Origin: Desulfomicrobium apsheronum
GTDB taxonomy: Bacteria; Desulfobacterota; Desulfovibrionia; Desulfovibrionales; Desulfomicrobiaceae
Direction: 5' to 3'
NCBI RefSeq assembly: GCF_900114115.1
Contig: NZ_FORX01000019.1
Coordinates: 1-64,000, forward strand
Length of the DNA: 64,000 nucleotides
Made by a program: the position numbers and the translations under genes. Below are positions 17,635-24,733 of the stretch, in pieces. Position 1 is the first letter of the stretch; the number at the start of each line of letters is the position of its first letter. The notes under the pieces are model-generated. The model saw only the letters and a list, made by a program, of their open reading frames with translations. It did not search any database and was not told where the DNA came from.

Positions 17635-17689
17635 ATATTGAAAGATCGAGTCTTGGCCGCCGAACCCACGGCGGACCCCATGAAGAAAA

Positions 17690-17721
17690 AAGGGATTTCA
17701 GCCTTTCGACTGAAATCCCTT
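17690..17721 (-). terminator. Terminator of the tRNA-Val/tRNA-Asp unit
   Basis: A 12-base stem, AAGGGATTTCAG with CTGAAATCCCTT, ends in a T-rich run on the minus strand, directly after the tRNA-Asp 3' end. Confidence 0.85.
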
Positions 17722-17730
17722 ACTTTCTAA

Positions 17731-17807
<77 letters not shown>

Positions 17808-17820
17808 GCATTTGTTTTCG

Positions 17821-17896
17821 TGGTGGGCGGTACAGGGATCGAACCTATGACCCTCGGCTTGTAAGGCCGACGCTCTCCCAGCTGAGCTAACCGCCC
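17821..17896 (-). tRNA. tRNA-Val (TAC)
   Basis: 76 bases with encoded CCA. Acceptor GGGCGGT pairs with ACCGCCC, the D-arm reads AGCTCAGCTGGGAGAGC, the anticodon loop CCTTACAAG gives TAC, and the T-loop is TTCGATCC. Confidence 0.95.
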
Positions 17897-17920
17897 AGTC
17901 CCGTCCAACGAGAAACAGTC

Positions 17921-17947
17921 TTTATAGAGCCACATGCCTGCTGTCAA
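17921..17947 (-). promoter_or_regulatory. Promoter of the tRNA-Val/tRNA-Asp unit
   Basis: On the minus strand a consensus TTGACA and a TATAAA are separated by 15 bases, ending 25 bases before tRNA-Val. The -35 box is perfect; the spacer is short. Confidence 0.65.
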
Positions 17948-18037
17948 AGACTTTTTTCAAGATAATCGAAAAAAGTTGAAATTAACCTGAAAGCGGTCCG
18001 GGCAGAGGGGGGAGAGCGGAAACCCGGGTAAAAAAAA

Positions 18038-18060
18038 GGGCCGTCCGTGAAGGACAGCCC
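18038..18060 (-). terminator. Terminator of the HesB-like gene
   Basis: A 9-base stem, GGGC and GTCC with GGAC and GCCC (one mismatch), is followed by eight T on the minus strand, 25 bases after the stop codon. Confidence 0.85.
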
Positions 18061-18084
18061 TATAGGTCTTCGAAAGCGAGAGTC

Positions 18085-18390
18085 TTAACCGCAGGATGTG
18101 CAGGAAGAGCATCCCGAAGAAGACTCCTTGAGCCCCGATTTGATGTTGAAGCCCATGTGCGGATGAAATTCCACGGAAATGGGTTTCGATTCTTCCATCA
18201 GAGCGGTTTCAACCAGGAATTTGTATCCGTCAATTTCGTGTACTACGTCGTTGTCTTTTTGCTCATCCAGAGCAAGCGCCAAGCGAGGCCCGCCTCAGCC
18301 GGCGGCCATGTAGACCCGGATTGGGGACACTTCTTTGCCAGCGAAGTGCATATCGAGCTGCTCTTTGGCAGCCTTTGTAAGTTCGAACAT
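18085..18390 (-). CDS. HesB/IscA-like selenoprotein (Sec at UGA codon 32)
   Basis: Read from ATG at 18390 (AGGAGG-like site just upstream), the frame is MFELTKAAKEQLDMHF, then IRVYMAAG, a TGA at 18295-18297, and GGPRLALALDEQKD to the stop: 101 residues. The TGA sits where IscA/HesB proteins have their first cluster-binding Cys. The family motif resumes at once in the same frame. The C-terminus SGCSSCTSCG holds further Cys. HesB-like proteins with Sec here are an established selenoprotein family in deltaproteobacteria. Role: iron-sulfur cluster assembly or redox chemistry, inferred. Annotation that stops at TGA would leave only 65 residues. The selAB/selC genes are not in the window. Confidence 0.85.
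18259..18297 (-). promoter_or_regulatory. Candidate bacterial SECIS element
   Basis: Starting 19 bases after the UGA, TTGCTC and GAGCAA form a perfect 6-base stem with loop TGGAT (18259-18275). Spacing and a G-containing apical loop fit the bacterial SECIS layout, in which SelB binds just downstream of the UGA inside the coding region. Not folded by program. Confidence 0.55.
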
Positions 18391-18601
18391 GGAATCCTCC
18401 TTTGATGTGGGAAAGGACGTAGTTATTGATTTTATCGATGTCAATGTCCGGGGCCGCGTGATTTTCGTGATGGTTCTTCATGAAATCCCGCTAAACGCCG
18501 CCGGCCGGGAACATCGTCATCTCCGAAAAAGATGCTTGTGTCTTACACTCAAGAAAGTTTAACATGCACTCAATCCTGATAACCAGAAACCCGGACCGGA
18601 T

Positions 18602-19609
18602 ATGAGTCCACATAATGCCCGCATCCTGCTTGTCGACGACGAAGTGACTCTTCTTGAGTTGCTCGGCGATTTTCTGCGCGAACAAGGCCATGAGGTCATC
18701 CTGGCGGACTCAGGCGTCAAGGCCCTTGATCTCTACAATTCGGAGCTTCCGGATCTTGTGCTTCTTGACCTGAAGCTGCCGGACCTGTCCGGACTGGATG
18801 TACTCAAGCATATTTCCTCCCGGGATGACGAAACGGGTCTTATCGTCATTTCCGGGGTCGGCTCCACGGACGACGCCATCGAGGCCTTGCGCCGGGGCGC
18901 GTGGGATTTTCTGGTCAAGCCCTTCCTCAATCTGGAATTTGTGCTGCACGCCGTGAACAAAAGCCTGGAAAAAGTACATCTCAAACGGGAGAACAGGCTT
19001 TATCGTGAACATCTGGAAGAAGAGGTGCAGCGCCGGACCACCGAATTGCGGCAGGAAATCATCGCCCGCAAACGCATTGAGGAGGATCTGCGCCGCAGCG
19101 AGACGCGTTACAAGGAACTGAGCCTGACCGACGAACTGACCGGTCTCTACAATGCGCGTCATTTTTTCAGGCAGGTGCAGGCCGAGGTGGAACGGGCCGT
19201 GCGCTACAACAGCCCGCTATCTTTGTGCGTCCTCGATATCGACAATTTCAAGCAATACAACGACACTTACGGGCATCTGAATGGTGACGCCGTACTCTCG
19301 GAGCTGGGGCGGATCATCCAGAAACTGATCCGCGATGCGGACTCGGCCTACCGTTACGGAGGCGAGGAATTCATCATCGTCCTGCCGGAGACCAATCGCG
19401 AAGAAGCCGCCCGCGTGGCGGAGCGCATTCGGATCAGCTTTTACGAGCACGCCTTCTATCCCAAAAAAGGGAGCGGCGTTCATGTATCGATCAGCCTTGG
19501 CGTGACCAGCTATTGCCCGGGGGAAACAGTTTCAGACCTCGTCGACCGGGCCGATCAGAACATGTACGCCGCCAAGAAATGCGGCCGCAACACCACGGTT
19601 TGCAGATGA
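18602..19609 (+). CDS. Receiver-GGDEF diguanylate cyclase response regulator
   Basis: 335 residues. A receiver domain (about 5-120: ILLVDDE, LVLLDLKLPDLSG with phospho-Asp, KPF) is joined by a coiled coil (about 125-170) to a GGDEF domain (about 175-335: DELTGLYNARHF, DIDNFKQYNDTYGH, YGGEEF). The GGEEF signature and an inhibitory-site RDAD five residues before it suggest an active, product-inhibited cyclase making c-di-GMP upon phosphorylation. The cognate kinase is not adjacent. It is divergent from the HesB-like gene. Confidence 0.93.
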   Translation: MSPHNARILLVDDEVTLLELLGDFLREQGHEVILADSGVKALDLYNSELPDLVLLDLKLPDLSGLDVLKHISSRDDETGLIVISGVGSTDDAIEALRRGAWDFLVKPFLNLEFVLHAVNKSLEKVHLKRENRLYREHLEEEVQRRTTELRQEIIARKRIEEDLRRSETRYKELSLTDELTGLYNARHFFRQVQAEVERAVRYNSPLSLCVLDIDNFKQYNDTYGHLNGDAVLSELGRIIQKLIRDADSAYRYGGEEFIIVLPETNREEAARVAERIRISFYEHAFYPKKGSGVHVSISLGVTSYCPGETVSDLVDRADQNMYAAKKCGRNTTVCR

Positions 19610-19721
19610 TGCGCCAAAGCGCGCGCTGATCCCCGCGACCGTGGCGGCCTGCCCGCAGTAACTACATCGATCACGATGCCGAATCGACATCGCCGTCACT
19701 CCAGCCTCATCGCAGGCGCAA

Positions 19722-20624
19722 TCATCCTTCGTCGTTCATAAGTGCCGTCAGACGACAAAAGCCGCACTCCCCGGCAGACGTCGGATAGCCGCAGGTCGTG
19801 CAGGGCTGAATGTCCACGCTTGTCTCACCGCGCGGGGCAAAGCCTTGCCGGCCGTCCTTGAGGAACCCGTCATAAAAGCGGATCTTGCGTCCCGGCTGGA
19901 TGTCTTCGAGGTCCGCCAGCAGGTTCTTGTAGATGGGAAAGCTGGCCTTGGAACTGTAAGGGCACGGGGCGTAGCCGTAGTCGATGCCGGCTAGAAAGCA
20001 CAGGTTCGCGGTTTCGAACTCGGTCAGACGGAAAAGTGGCTTGACCTTCTTGGCGAAACCTTTCTCGGCGTGCATGACAGGTCCCTGATCGCTCAGAAAT
20101 TCCACATCCCAGCGCATGACATTGGCGAAAAGCCGCGAGGTCTCGTCATCGAGATTGTGTCCCGTGGCCAGCACCGTGAACCCGTTCTCCTGGGCGAACT
20201 TGTTGAACAGGTAGCGCTTGGTCTGTCCGCACACGGAACAGATGGGGCGCTTGACCCGGCGTTTGACGTCGCACATGGCCAGCCCCAATTTGGCCGTCTC
20301 GATGACGTGCAGGGGGATCTCGTTGGCTGTGCAGAAACGCTCGGCGTAGGCCCGCGCGATGGGGGAGGATTCCGGGATGCCAAGGTCGATGTGCAGGCCC
20401 TCGATGTTGTAGCCGAGATCCTTCAATTGCCACGACAGGGCCAGGGAGTCCTTGCCGCCGGATATGGCGACGAGGATGCGGTCATCGAAGGTGAACATCG
20501 AGTGTTCCTTGATGGCCCTTTCCACCAGGCGACGGGCGAAAACAAGGAAGCAGTCCTTGCAGAAAGCGGTGTGGTGGCTGGGCAGGGCGACCACGGCGGG
20601 GATCTGGCAGCGTTTGCATTTCAT
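19722..20624 (-). CDS. ttuA: TtuA-like tRNA thiolation enzyme (PP-loop ATPase)
   Basis: 300 residues. An N-terminal zinc ribbon (CKRC near residue 3, CKDC near 22) precedes a PP-loop, ISGGKDSLALS. The core Cys residues of the TtcA/TtuA type are CSVCGQ and APCPYSS, and a second zinc ribbon closes the protein (CTTCGYP and CGFC). Two zinc fingers and the partner gene favour TtuA (2-thiolation of tRNA uridine 54) over TtcA (cytidine 32), although the exact target is inferred. It starts 5 bases after the ThiS/MoaD-like gene and is co-translated with it. Confidence 0.8.
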   Translation of the reverse strand: MKCKRCQIPAVVALPSHHTAFCKDCFLVFARRLVERAIKEHSMFTFDDRILVAISGGKDSLALSWQLKDLGYNIEGLHIDLGIPESSPIARAYAERFCTANEIPLHVIETAKLGLAMCDVKRRVKRPICSVCGQTKRYLFNKFAQENGFTVLATGHNLDDETSRLFANVMRWDVEFLSDQGPVMHAEKGFAKKVKPLFRLTEFETANLCFLAGIDYGYAPCPYSSKASFPIYKNLLADLEDIQPGRKIRFYDGFLKDGRQGFAPRGETSVDIQPCTTCGYPTSAGECGFCRLTALMNDEG

Positions 20625-20629
20625 GTTGG

Positions 20630-20827
20630 CTACCCCTTTGATCCGACGTCGCGCACAATGACGTGATCGCCGTACTTGAGGTTCAGATCCGGAGTGAGCA
20701 GGCCGCCGTCGCGGATGACGAGAGCCCGTCCGGGCTTGCGCCCGAGTTTGTGCAAGAGTTGCGTGACCGTGGCGGCACGGTCGATGGTCAGTTCCCGATT
20801 TTCGGGTTCAAGGCGGACAGTTATCAT
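20630..20827 (-). CDS. MoaD/ThiS-like sulfur carrier (TtuB-like)
   Basis: 65 residues, starting MITVRLEPENRELTID with AGGAG 6 bases upstream. The ubiquitin-like pattern is clear: TVTQLLHKLG, then ALVIRDGGLLTPD and YGDHVIVRDV. It should carry sulfur as a C-terminal thiocarboxylate for the adjacent TtuA-like enzyme. Oddly it ends in VGSKG rather than the usual GG, so either a single terminal Gly suffices or thiocarboxylation is altered. The stop lies 5 bases before the ttuA-like start. Confidence 0.75.
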   Translation of the reverse strand: MITVRLEPENRELTIDRAATVTQLLHKLGRKPGRALVIRDGGLLTPDLNLKYGDHVIVRDVGSKG

Positions 20828-20892
20828 GATGCTCCTGTGCTTGTGCTGTCGGTGTCGGCAGGTGCGTGCCCTAAATCGATGCGTCGCAAAAT

Positions 20893-23800
20893 TCAAGACC
20901 GCTCTTGTCCGATTTCAAGAACCAGAAAGCCGTCTTCGTCGAGCCTGCCCCGGTCCGGGGTGACGAACCAGCGGATGCCGTCCGTTTCGATGACGGCCTT
21001 TTCGGTCAGGTCATCCCGGCCCAGATAGCCCTGCATGACCTGGGTTCCACCGATGAGGATGCGGCCGCTCTCGCCGTGGGGCAGATCGGTCAGGGTTTGC
21101 GGATGCACGATGCGCAGGGCGGAACCGGGCAGGGGCAGTCCCACGGTGCCGGGTTTGCGGCCCTGCTGCACGCTCAGGTCCAGGGGATTGAGCACGTCGG
21201 GAGCATTGACGGTGGCCACTGGAGTGGTCTCGGTGGTGCCGTAGCCGTCATGGACGATGAGCCCGAACTTGTGGCGGAAGGCCTGCACGCAATGATCGGA
21301 AAGGGCCAATCCGCCCGACAGGACGGAGCGCAGCGACGCGAACATGAGCGGATGCAGGACGGGACTGACGACGTACGCTTCCAGCATCGCGGGATCGGCG
21401 CAGAGCATGGTCGCCTCGAAATCGACGCACATGCGCCCCATCTTGCGGGCTTCAAAGGGGTCATGGGCGCAGGCCATGGGTACGGATTCAAGCAGCGGCA
21501 GGAACATGGTCGTGGTCAGTCCAAGAGCGTCGTGCAGGGGCATGGCGGTAAGCAGCACGTCATCACCCCGGGGTGGAAAGAGGGACGCGATCTGCCGGGC
21601 GTTGGTGATGATGCTGGAGTGTCCAAGGCGCACGCCAACCGGAATTTGCTCCTCCCGCTTCACGAATATTATGGCCGCCGTGGCTTCCGGCCTGACGCGC
21701 AGAGGCAGGATGAAACGCAGCAATGCCAACGGCATGAAGCGGATCAGGGCGCGTTCCACGGTCGTGCCGCGCAGGGATGTCCGGCAGTCTTCCACGAACA
21801 TGAAACGCATGTCACCTTGAAGAGCGGCGCATCCCCGGCCGCGCAACCTTTCAATGTGCTCGCGGGTGCTGAGCACCGTCTTGATTCCGGCCTGATCCAG
21901 ACAGTTGACAAAAGCCTCCGCCGGCAAATCCGGATCAAGGTTGACGGTCGTCTTGCCGGCCATGAGCACGGCCATGTTCGCCGCCGCGCCCCTGACACCC
22001 GGCGGAAGCAGGATGCCCACAGCCTTTTCAGGCAAGGTCTTGAGCTTGCGCGAAAGGCACAGGGCCAAAAGGAACAGCTCTTCCCCGGTGGTCTGGGCTC
22101 CGCTGGAGTCGGCCACGGCCAGCCTTGCCGGGGCGCGTTTGACCGCGCGCAGCCATTTTTCCGGGATGGAGGTCTGGGTGCGGGCAAACTCCTGCCAGGC
22201 CAGGATGGACTGACGGTGCACGGCGTCTTTGACCTCCTGGGGAGTGGCCGAGGCAGGCATGGCGGGGCCGAAGCACAGATTGACGTCCCGCGCCAGGACT
22301 CCGTTGGTGTTACGGCGGAAATGCCTGCTCACGGCGGACCACCTGCTGCCCCAAAGGCCGCGCAGGTAGAAGGGCACGATGACGCATTCGCTCTGGACCG
22401 CCGGAATGCAGTAGCCGCGCCTGAAGGCTCCGAGCTGGCCGTTGCGGCTGATGGCGCCTTCGGGAAAAAGGACTACGCACTCCCCGGCCTTGAGGTTCTC
22501 GGTGATCTTGCGCAGGGCCGAGCTGCTGGCGGCGGATGAGATGGGAATGACGCGGTAGAGGTCCAGGAACCAGCGCAGGTACCAGCGACTGTAATAATGA
22601 CGCGACATGACAAAGCGCACGGGCCGGGGCACGGCCAGATGCAGCACGGCCCAGTCGATCCAACTGGTGTGATTGCCAAGGAGCAGCACCCCGCCCTGAG
22701 ACGGAATGTTCTCCAGACCGCTCACGACCAGACGGTAGCGCTGCGCAAAGACGATGCGCAGCAGAAAGCGCATGAAGGCCTGGGGCAGCTTGCGCAGGGT
22801 ATGCACAGAGCCAAGCCCCATGATCGCGGCCAGGATCAGGATGATGGGTACGCTCGAAAGCCCGGTCAGGGAAGCCAGCACGGTCACGCACAAGAAGGAC
22901 AGCATGAACACGTTCTGCAGAAAATTGTTTCCGGCCAGGATGGTTCCAAGATCCGAATCCTTGGCATTGAACTGGATGAGCGCGTTCAGCGGCACCACGT
23001 AGAGACCGCCGAAAAATCCGTACACGGCCAGCAGGCTGCCCAGGGCCGGAATGTTGCTCATGCCCGGAATGATGGCCAGACAGAGGGTCATGCCCAGGGC
23101 GGCCAGCGGGATGATCCCGGTCTCGATGTAGGTCCGCGAGAGCCGACCGGCGGTGATGGAACCGGCGATGATGCCCACGCCGCCTATAGCCAGCAGCCCT
23201 TGGGCGACAACGGTGGAGGTCACACCCGCGAAATCCTTGAGGTGCGCGCCGAAGGCGGCGAAGAGGACCTGATTGACGGCCCAGAAGAGCGACAGGCCGA
23301 GCACGCACAGCCAGATGGTTTCATGGCCGCGAATGTTCTTCAAGTTATTCTTGAGGTATATTCCTCGGGCATATGTCCTGAAATTGAGGCGCAGGGAGGT
23401 GTCCCCCGGCTTGTATTGCGGGATGCGCAGAGCCGTCAGGGTTTGCGCCACGGCCCCGGCGATGAGCAGCAGGCCGCTCGGGGCGATGGCCCGCAGGATG
23501 CCTTCCTTGGTCGTCGCGTCGCCGATGAGGGACTCGAAAAGCAGGGAGAAGAGCACCCCGCCAAGGAGTATGGCGACAATGGTCACGGCCTGAACCACGC
23601 CGTTGGCCATGCCGAGGCTGTCCTTACCCGCCATCTCCTTGATGTAGCCGTACTTGGCAGGGGAATAGAAGGCCGACTGCGCGGCCAGGATCAAGGTCAG
23701 GACAAAGGCCGCCTCGAACCAGCCCAGCAGATAGCTGCCGTAAATGAGCACGGTCAGCGGTATGGCCAGGCCCGCAGTCCAGCGCATGACCCGGTGCTTG

Positions 23801-24042
23801 GAGAAGCGGTCGGACAGAAAACCGGCGGGAGTGAAGAACATGATGAAGGGCAGCAGAATGCAGGCGTTGACCAGGGCGGTCAGCGCGATCTGCGTGGATC
23901 CGTCATAGCATTTGAAGACCGTGTTCTGGATGATGATCTTGTGCCCCAGGTCGAGCATGGCATTGATCAGCACGACCAGGAGGTAGGGCAGGAATCCCCG
24001 GATTCCGAGAAGACGGCGATGGCTCGATTTCGTGGCTTCCAT
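20893..24042 (-). CDS. aas: LplT-Aas fusion: lysophospholipid flippase, acyltransferase and acyl-ACP synthetase-like domain
   Basis: 1049 residues in three parts. Residues about 1-430 are a 12-segment major-facilitator transporter like LplT. Residues about 440-640 are a PlsC-type acyltransferase (NHTSWIDW and FPEGAISR). Residues about 650-1049 are an AMP-forming ligase-like domain. Normally the fusion imports lysophospholipids across the inner membrane and re-acylates them. Here the ligase is unusual: the ATP-binding TSGSTG loop is replaced by FVKREEQIPVG, and the protein ends at DRGRLDEDGFLVLEIGQERS without the C-terminal ligase subdomain of about 100 residues. YGTTETTP is kept. It lies 3 bases after the tetR gene. 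Confidence 0.9.
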   Translation of the reverse strand: MEATKSSHRRLLGIRGFLPYLLVVLINAMLDLGHKIIIQNTVFKCYDGSTQIALTALVNACILLPFIMFFTPAGFLSDRFSKHRVMRWTAGLAIPLTVLIYGSYLLGWFEAAFVLTLILAAQSAFYSPAKYGYIKEMAGKDSLGMANGVVQAVTIVAILLGGVLFSLLFESLIGDATTKEGILRAIAPSGLLLIAGAVAQTLTALRIPQYKPGDTSLRLNFRTYARGIYLKNNLKNIRGHETIWLCVLGLSLFWAVNQVLFAAFGAHLKDFAGVTSTVVAQGLLAIGGVGIIAGSITAGRLSRTYIETGIIPLAALGMTLCLAIIPGMSNIPALGSLLAVYGFFGGLYVVPLNALIQFNAKDSDLGTILAGNNFLQNVFMLSFLCVTVLASLTGLSSVPIILILAAIMGLGSVHTLRKLPQAFMRFLLRIVFAQRYRLVVSGLENIPSQGGVLLLGNHTSWIDWAVLHLAVPRPVRFVMSRHYYSRWYLRWFLDLYRVIPISSAASSSALRKITENLKAGECVVLFPEGAISRNGQLGAFRRGYCIPAVQSECVIVPFYLRGLWGSRWSAVSRHFRRNTNGVLARDVNLCFGPAMPASATPQEVKDAVHRQSILAWQEFARTQTSIPEKWLRAVKRAPARLAVADSSGAQTTGEELFLLALCLSRKLKTLPEKAVGILLPPGVRGAAANMAVLMAGKTTVNLDPDLPAEAFVNCLDQAGIKTVLSTREHIERLRGRGCAALQGDMRFMFVEDCRTSLRGTTVERALIRFMPLALLRFILPLRVRPEATAAIIFVKREEQIPVGVRLGHSSIITNARQIASLFPPRGDDVLLTAMPLHDALGLTTTMFLPLLESVPMACAHDPFEARKMGRMCVDFEATMLCADPAMLEAYVVSPVLHPLMFASLRSVLSGGLALSDHCVQAFRHKFGLIVHDGYGTTETTPVATVNAPDVLNPLDLSVQQGRKPGTVGLPLPGSALRIVHPQTLTDLPHGESGRILIGGTQVMQGYLGRDDLTEKAVIETDGIRWFVTPDRGRLDEDGFLVLEIGQERS

Positions 24043-24045
24043 GGC

Positions 24046-24618
24046 TCAGCACAGCCCCAGCATGCGCAGGCAGGAGGCGGTAACCAGCGCGGGTGTTTCG
24101 GAGGTAAGTTCGAGCTTTCCGTAGCGGTGCAGAACCAGAGGCTGCAAGATGGCGCCCATGAGCAGCCCCGCATGCAGGTCGGCGTCGCAGGGGGGAATCT
24201 CGCCCGCGCCCACCGCCTGGCCGACAAAGCGTTCGGCCATGGCCATGGGCTCGGTCTCGCGGCTTAAGAGCTTGTCCTCGGGAAAGCCGTGCTGAGTCAG
24301 CAGGATGAAGGCGAACTGGTCGCCATTGTATGTGTAATAATCGTATATGGTCTGGATCGCGAGCCCCAACCGCAGATCGAACGGCATGCGGTCGTCGAAG
24401 AGGACTTCGGAGACAAGATGGGTGAACTGGTCCAGTTCGCGGTTGAAAAGCTTCCAGGCCATCTCTTCCTTGCCGGAATAGTAGCGATACAGGGCGCCTT
24501 CGGTGACTCCGGCTTCGCCCGCGATGTCCTTGATGGTAGTTCGGGCCAGCCCTTTGGTGGCAAAGAGGCGAATAGCCGATTCTTCTATGGTTTCGCGCTT
24601 CATGACTGGTCGTGACAT
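24046..24618 (-). CDS. TetR-family regulator of the lipid-recycling operon
   Basis: 190 residues. The N-terminal helix-turn-helix TIKDIAGEAGVTEGALYRYY follows SAIRLFATKGLARTTIKDI; the C-terminal two thirds are helical and bind an unknown ligand. It is the first gene of the operon with the LplT-Aas fusion and has a perfect palindrome 21 bases before its start, so it most likely represses its own operon. Given the target, an acyl-CoA, acyl-ACP or fatty acid ligand is a reasonable guess. Confidence 0.9.
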   Translation of the reverse strand: MSRPVMKRETIEESAIRLFATKGLARTTIKDIAGEAGVTEGALYRYYSGKEEMAWKLFNRELDQFTHLVSEVLFDDRMPFDLRLGLAIQTIYDYYTYNGDQFAFILLTQHGFPEDKLLSRETEPMAMAERFVGQAVGAGEIPPCDADLHAGLLMGAILQPLVLHRYGKLELTSETPALVTASCLRMLGLC

Positions 24619-24638
24619 GGGGATCCTCCTTTATTGTG

Positions 24639-24656
24639 TGAGTATGTATTTACTCA
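24639..24656. promoter_or_regulatory. Palindromic operator, probably for the TetR protein
   Basis: TGAGTA and TACTCA are perfect inverted half-sites separated by 6 bases, just upstream of the tetR start, in an AT-rich patch. The form resembles FadR/TetR-type operators. Confidence 0.6.
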
Positions 24657-24679
24657 TTTCGTTCCAAGGTCAAGAAAAA

Positions 24680-24703
24680 GGGCGTACTCGAAAGAGTACG
24701 CCC
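24680..24703 (-). terminator. Terminator of acs
   Basis: A 10-base perfect stem, GGGCGTACTC with GAGTACGCCC, has a 4-base loop, then five T on the minus strand, 30 bases after the acs stop. Confidence 0.9.
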
Positions 24704-24733
24704 GGGGGAGGGAGGCGCTGCCGGGGCCTGGGG

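Noticed and set aside
17641-17680. tRNA-like hairpin CCGCC and GGCGG around GAACCCAC next to tRNA-Asp
   Set aside because: Only a T-arm-like 12-base block matches; there is no acceptor or anticodon arm, so not called as a tRNA gene.
18085-18282. HesB-like gene read as a 65-residue protein starting at an internal ATG, or as a pseudogene
   Set aside because: The upstream 31 codons are in the same frame and match the family N-terminus, and the TGA falls at the Cys position, so selenocysteine is the better reading.
20905-24267. Long open frames on the plus strand opposite the LplT-Aas gene
   Set aside because: They are antisense of a strongly supported gene; composition and repeats are explained by GC-rich codon bias and give no known domain.
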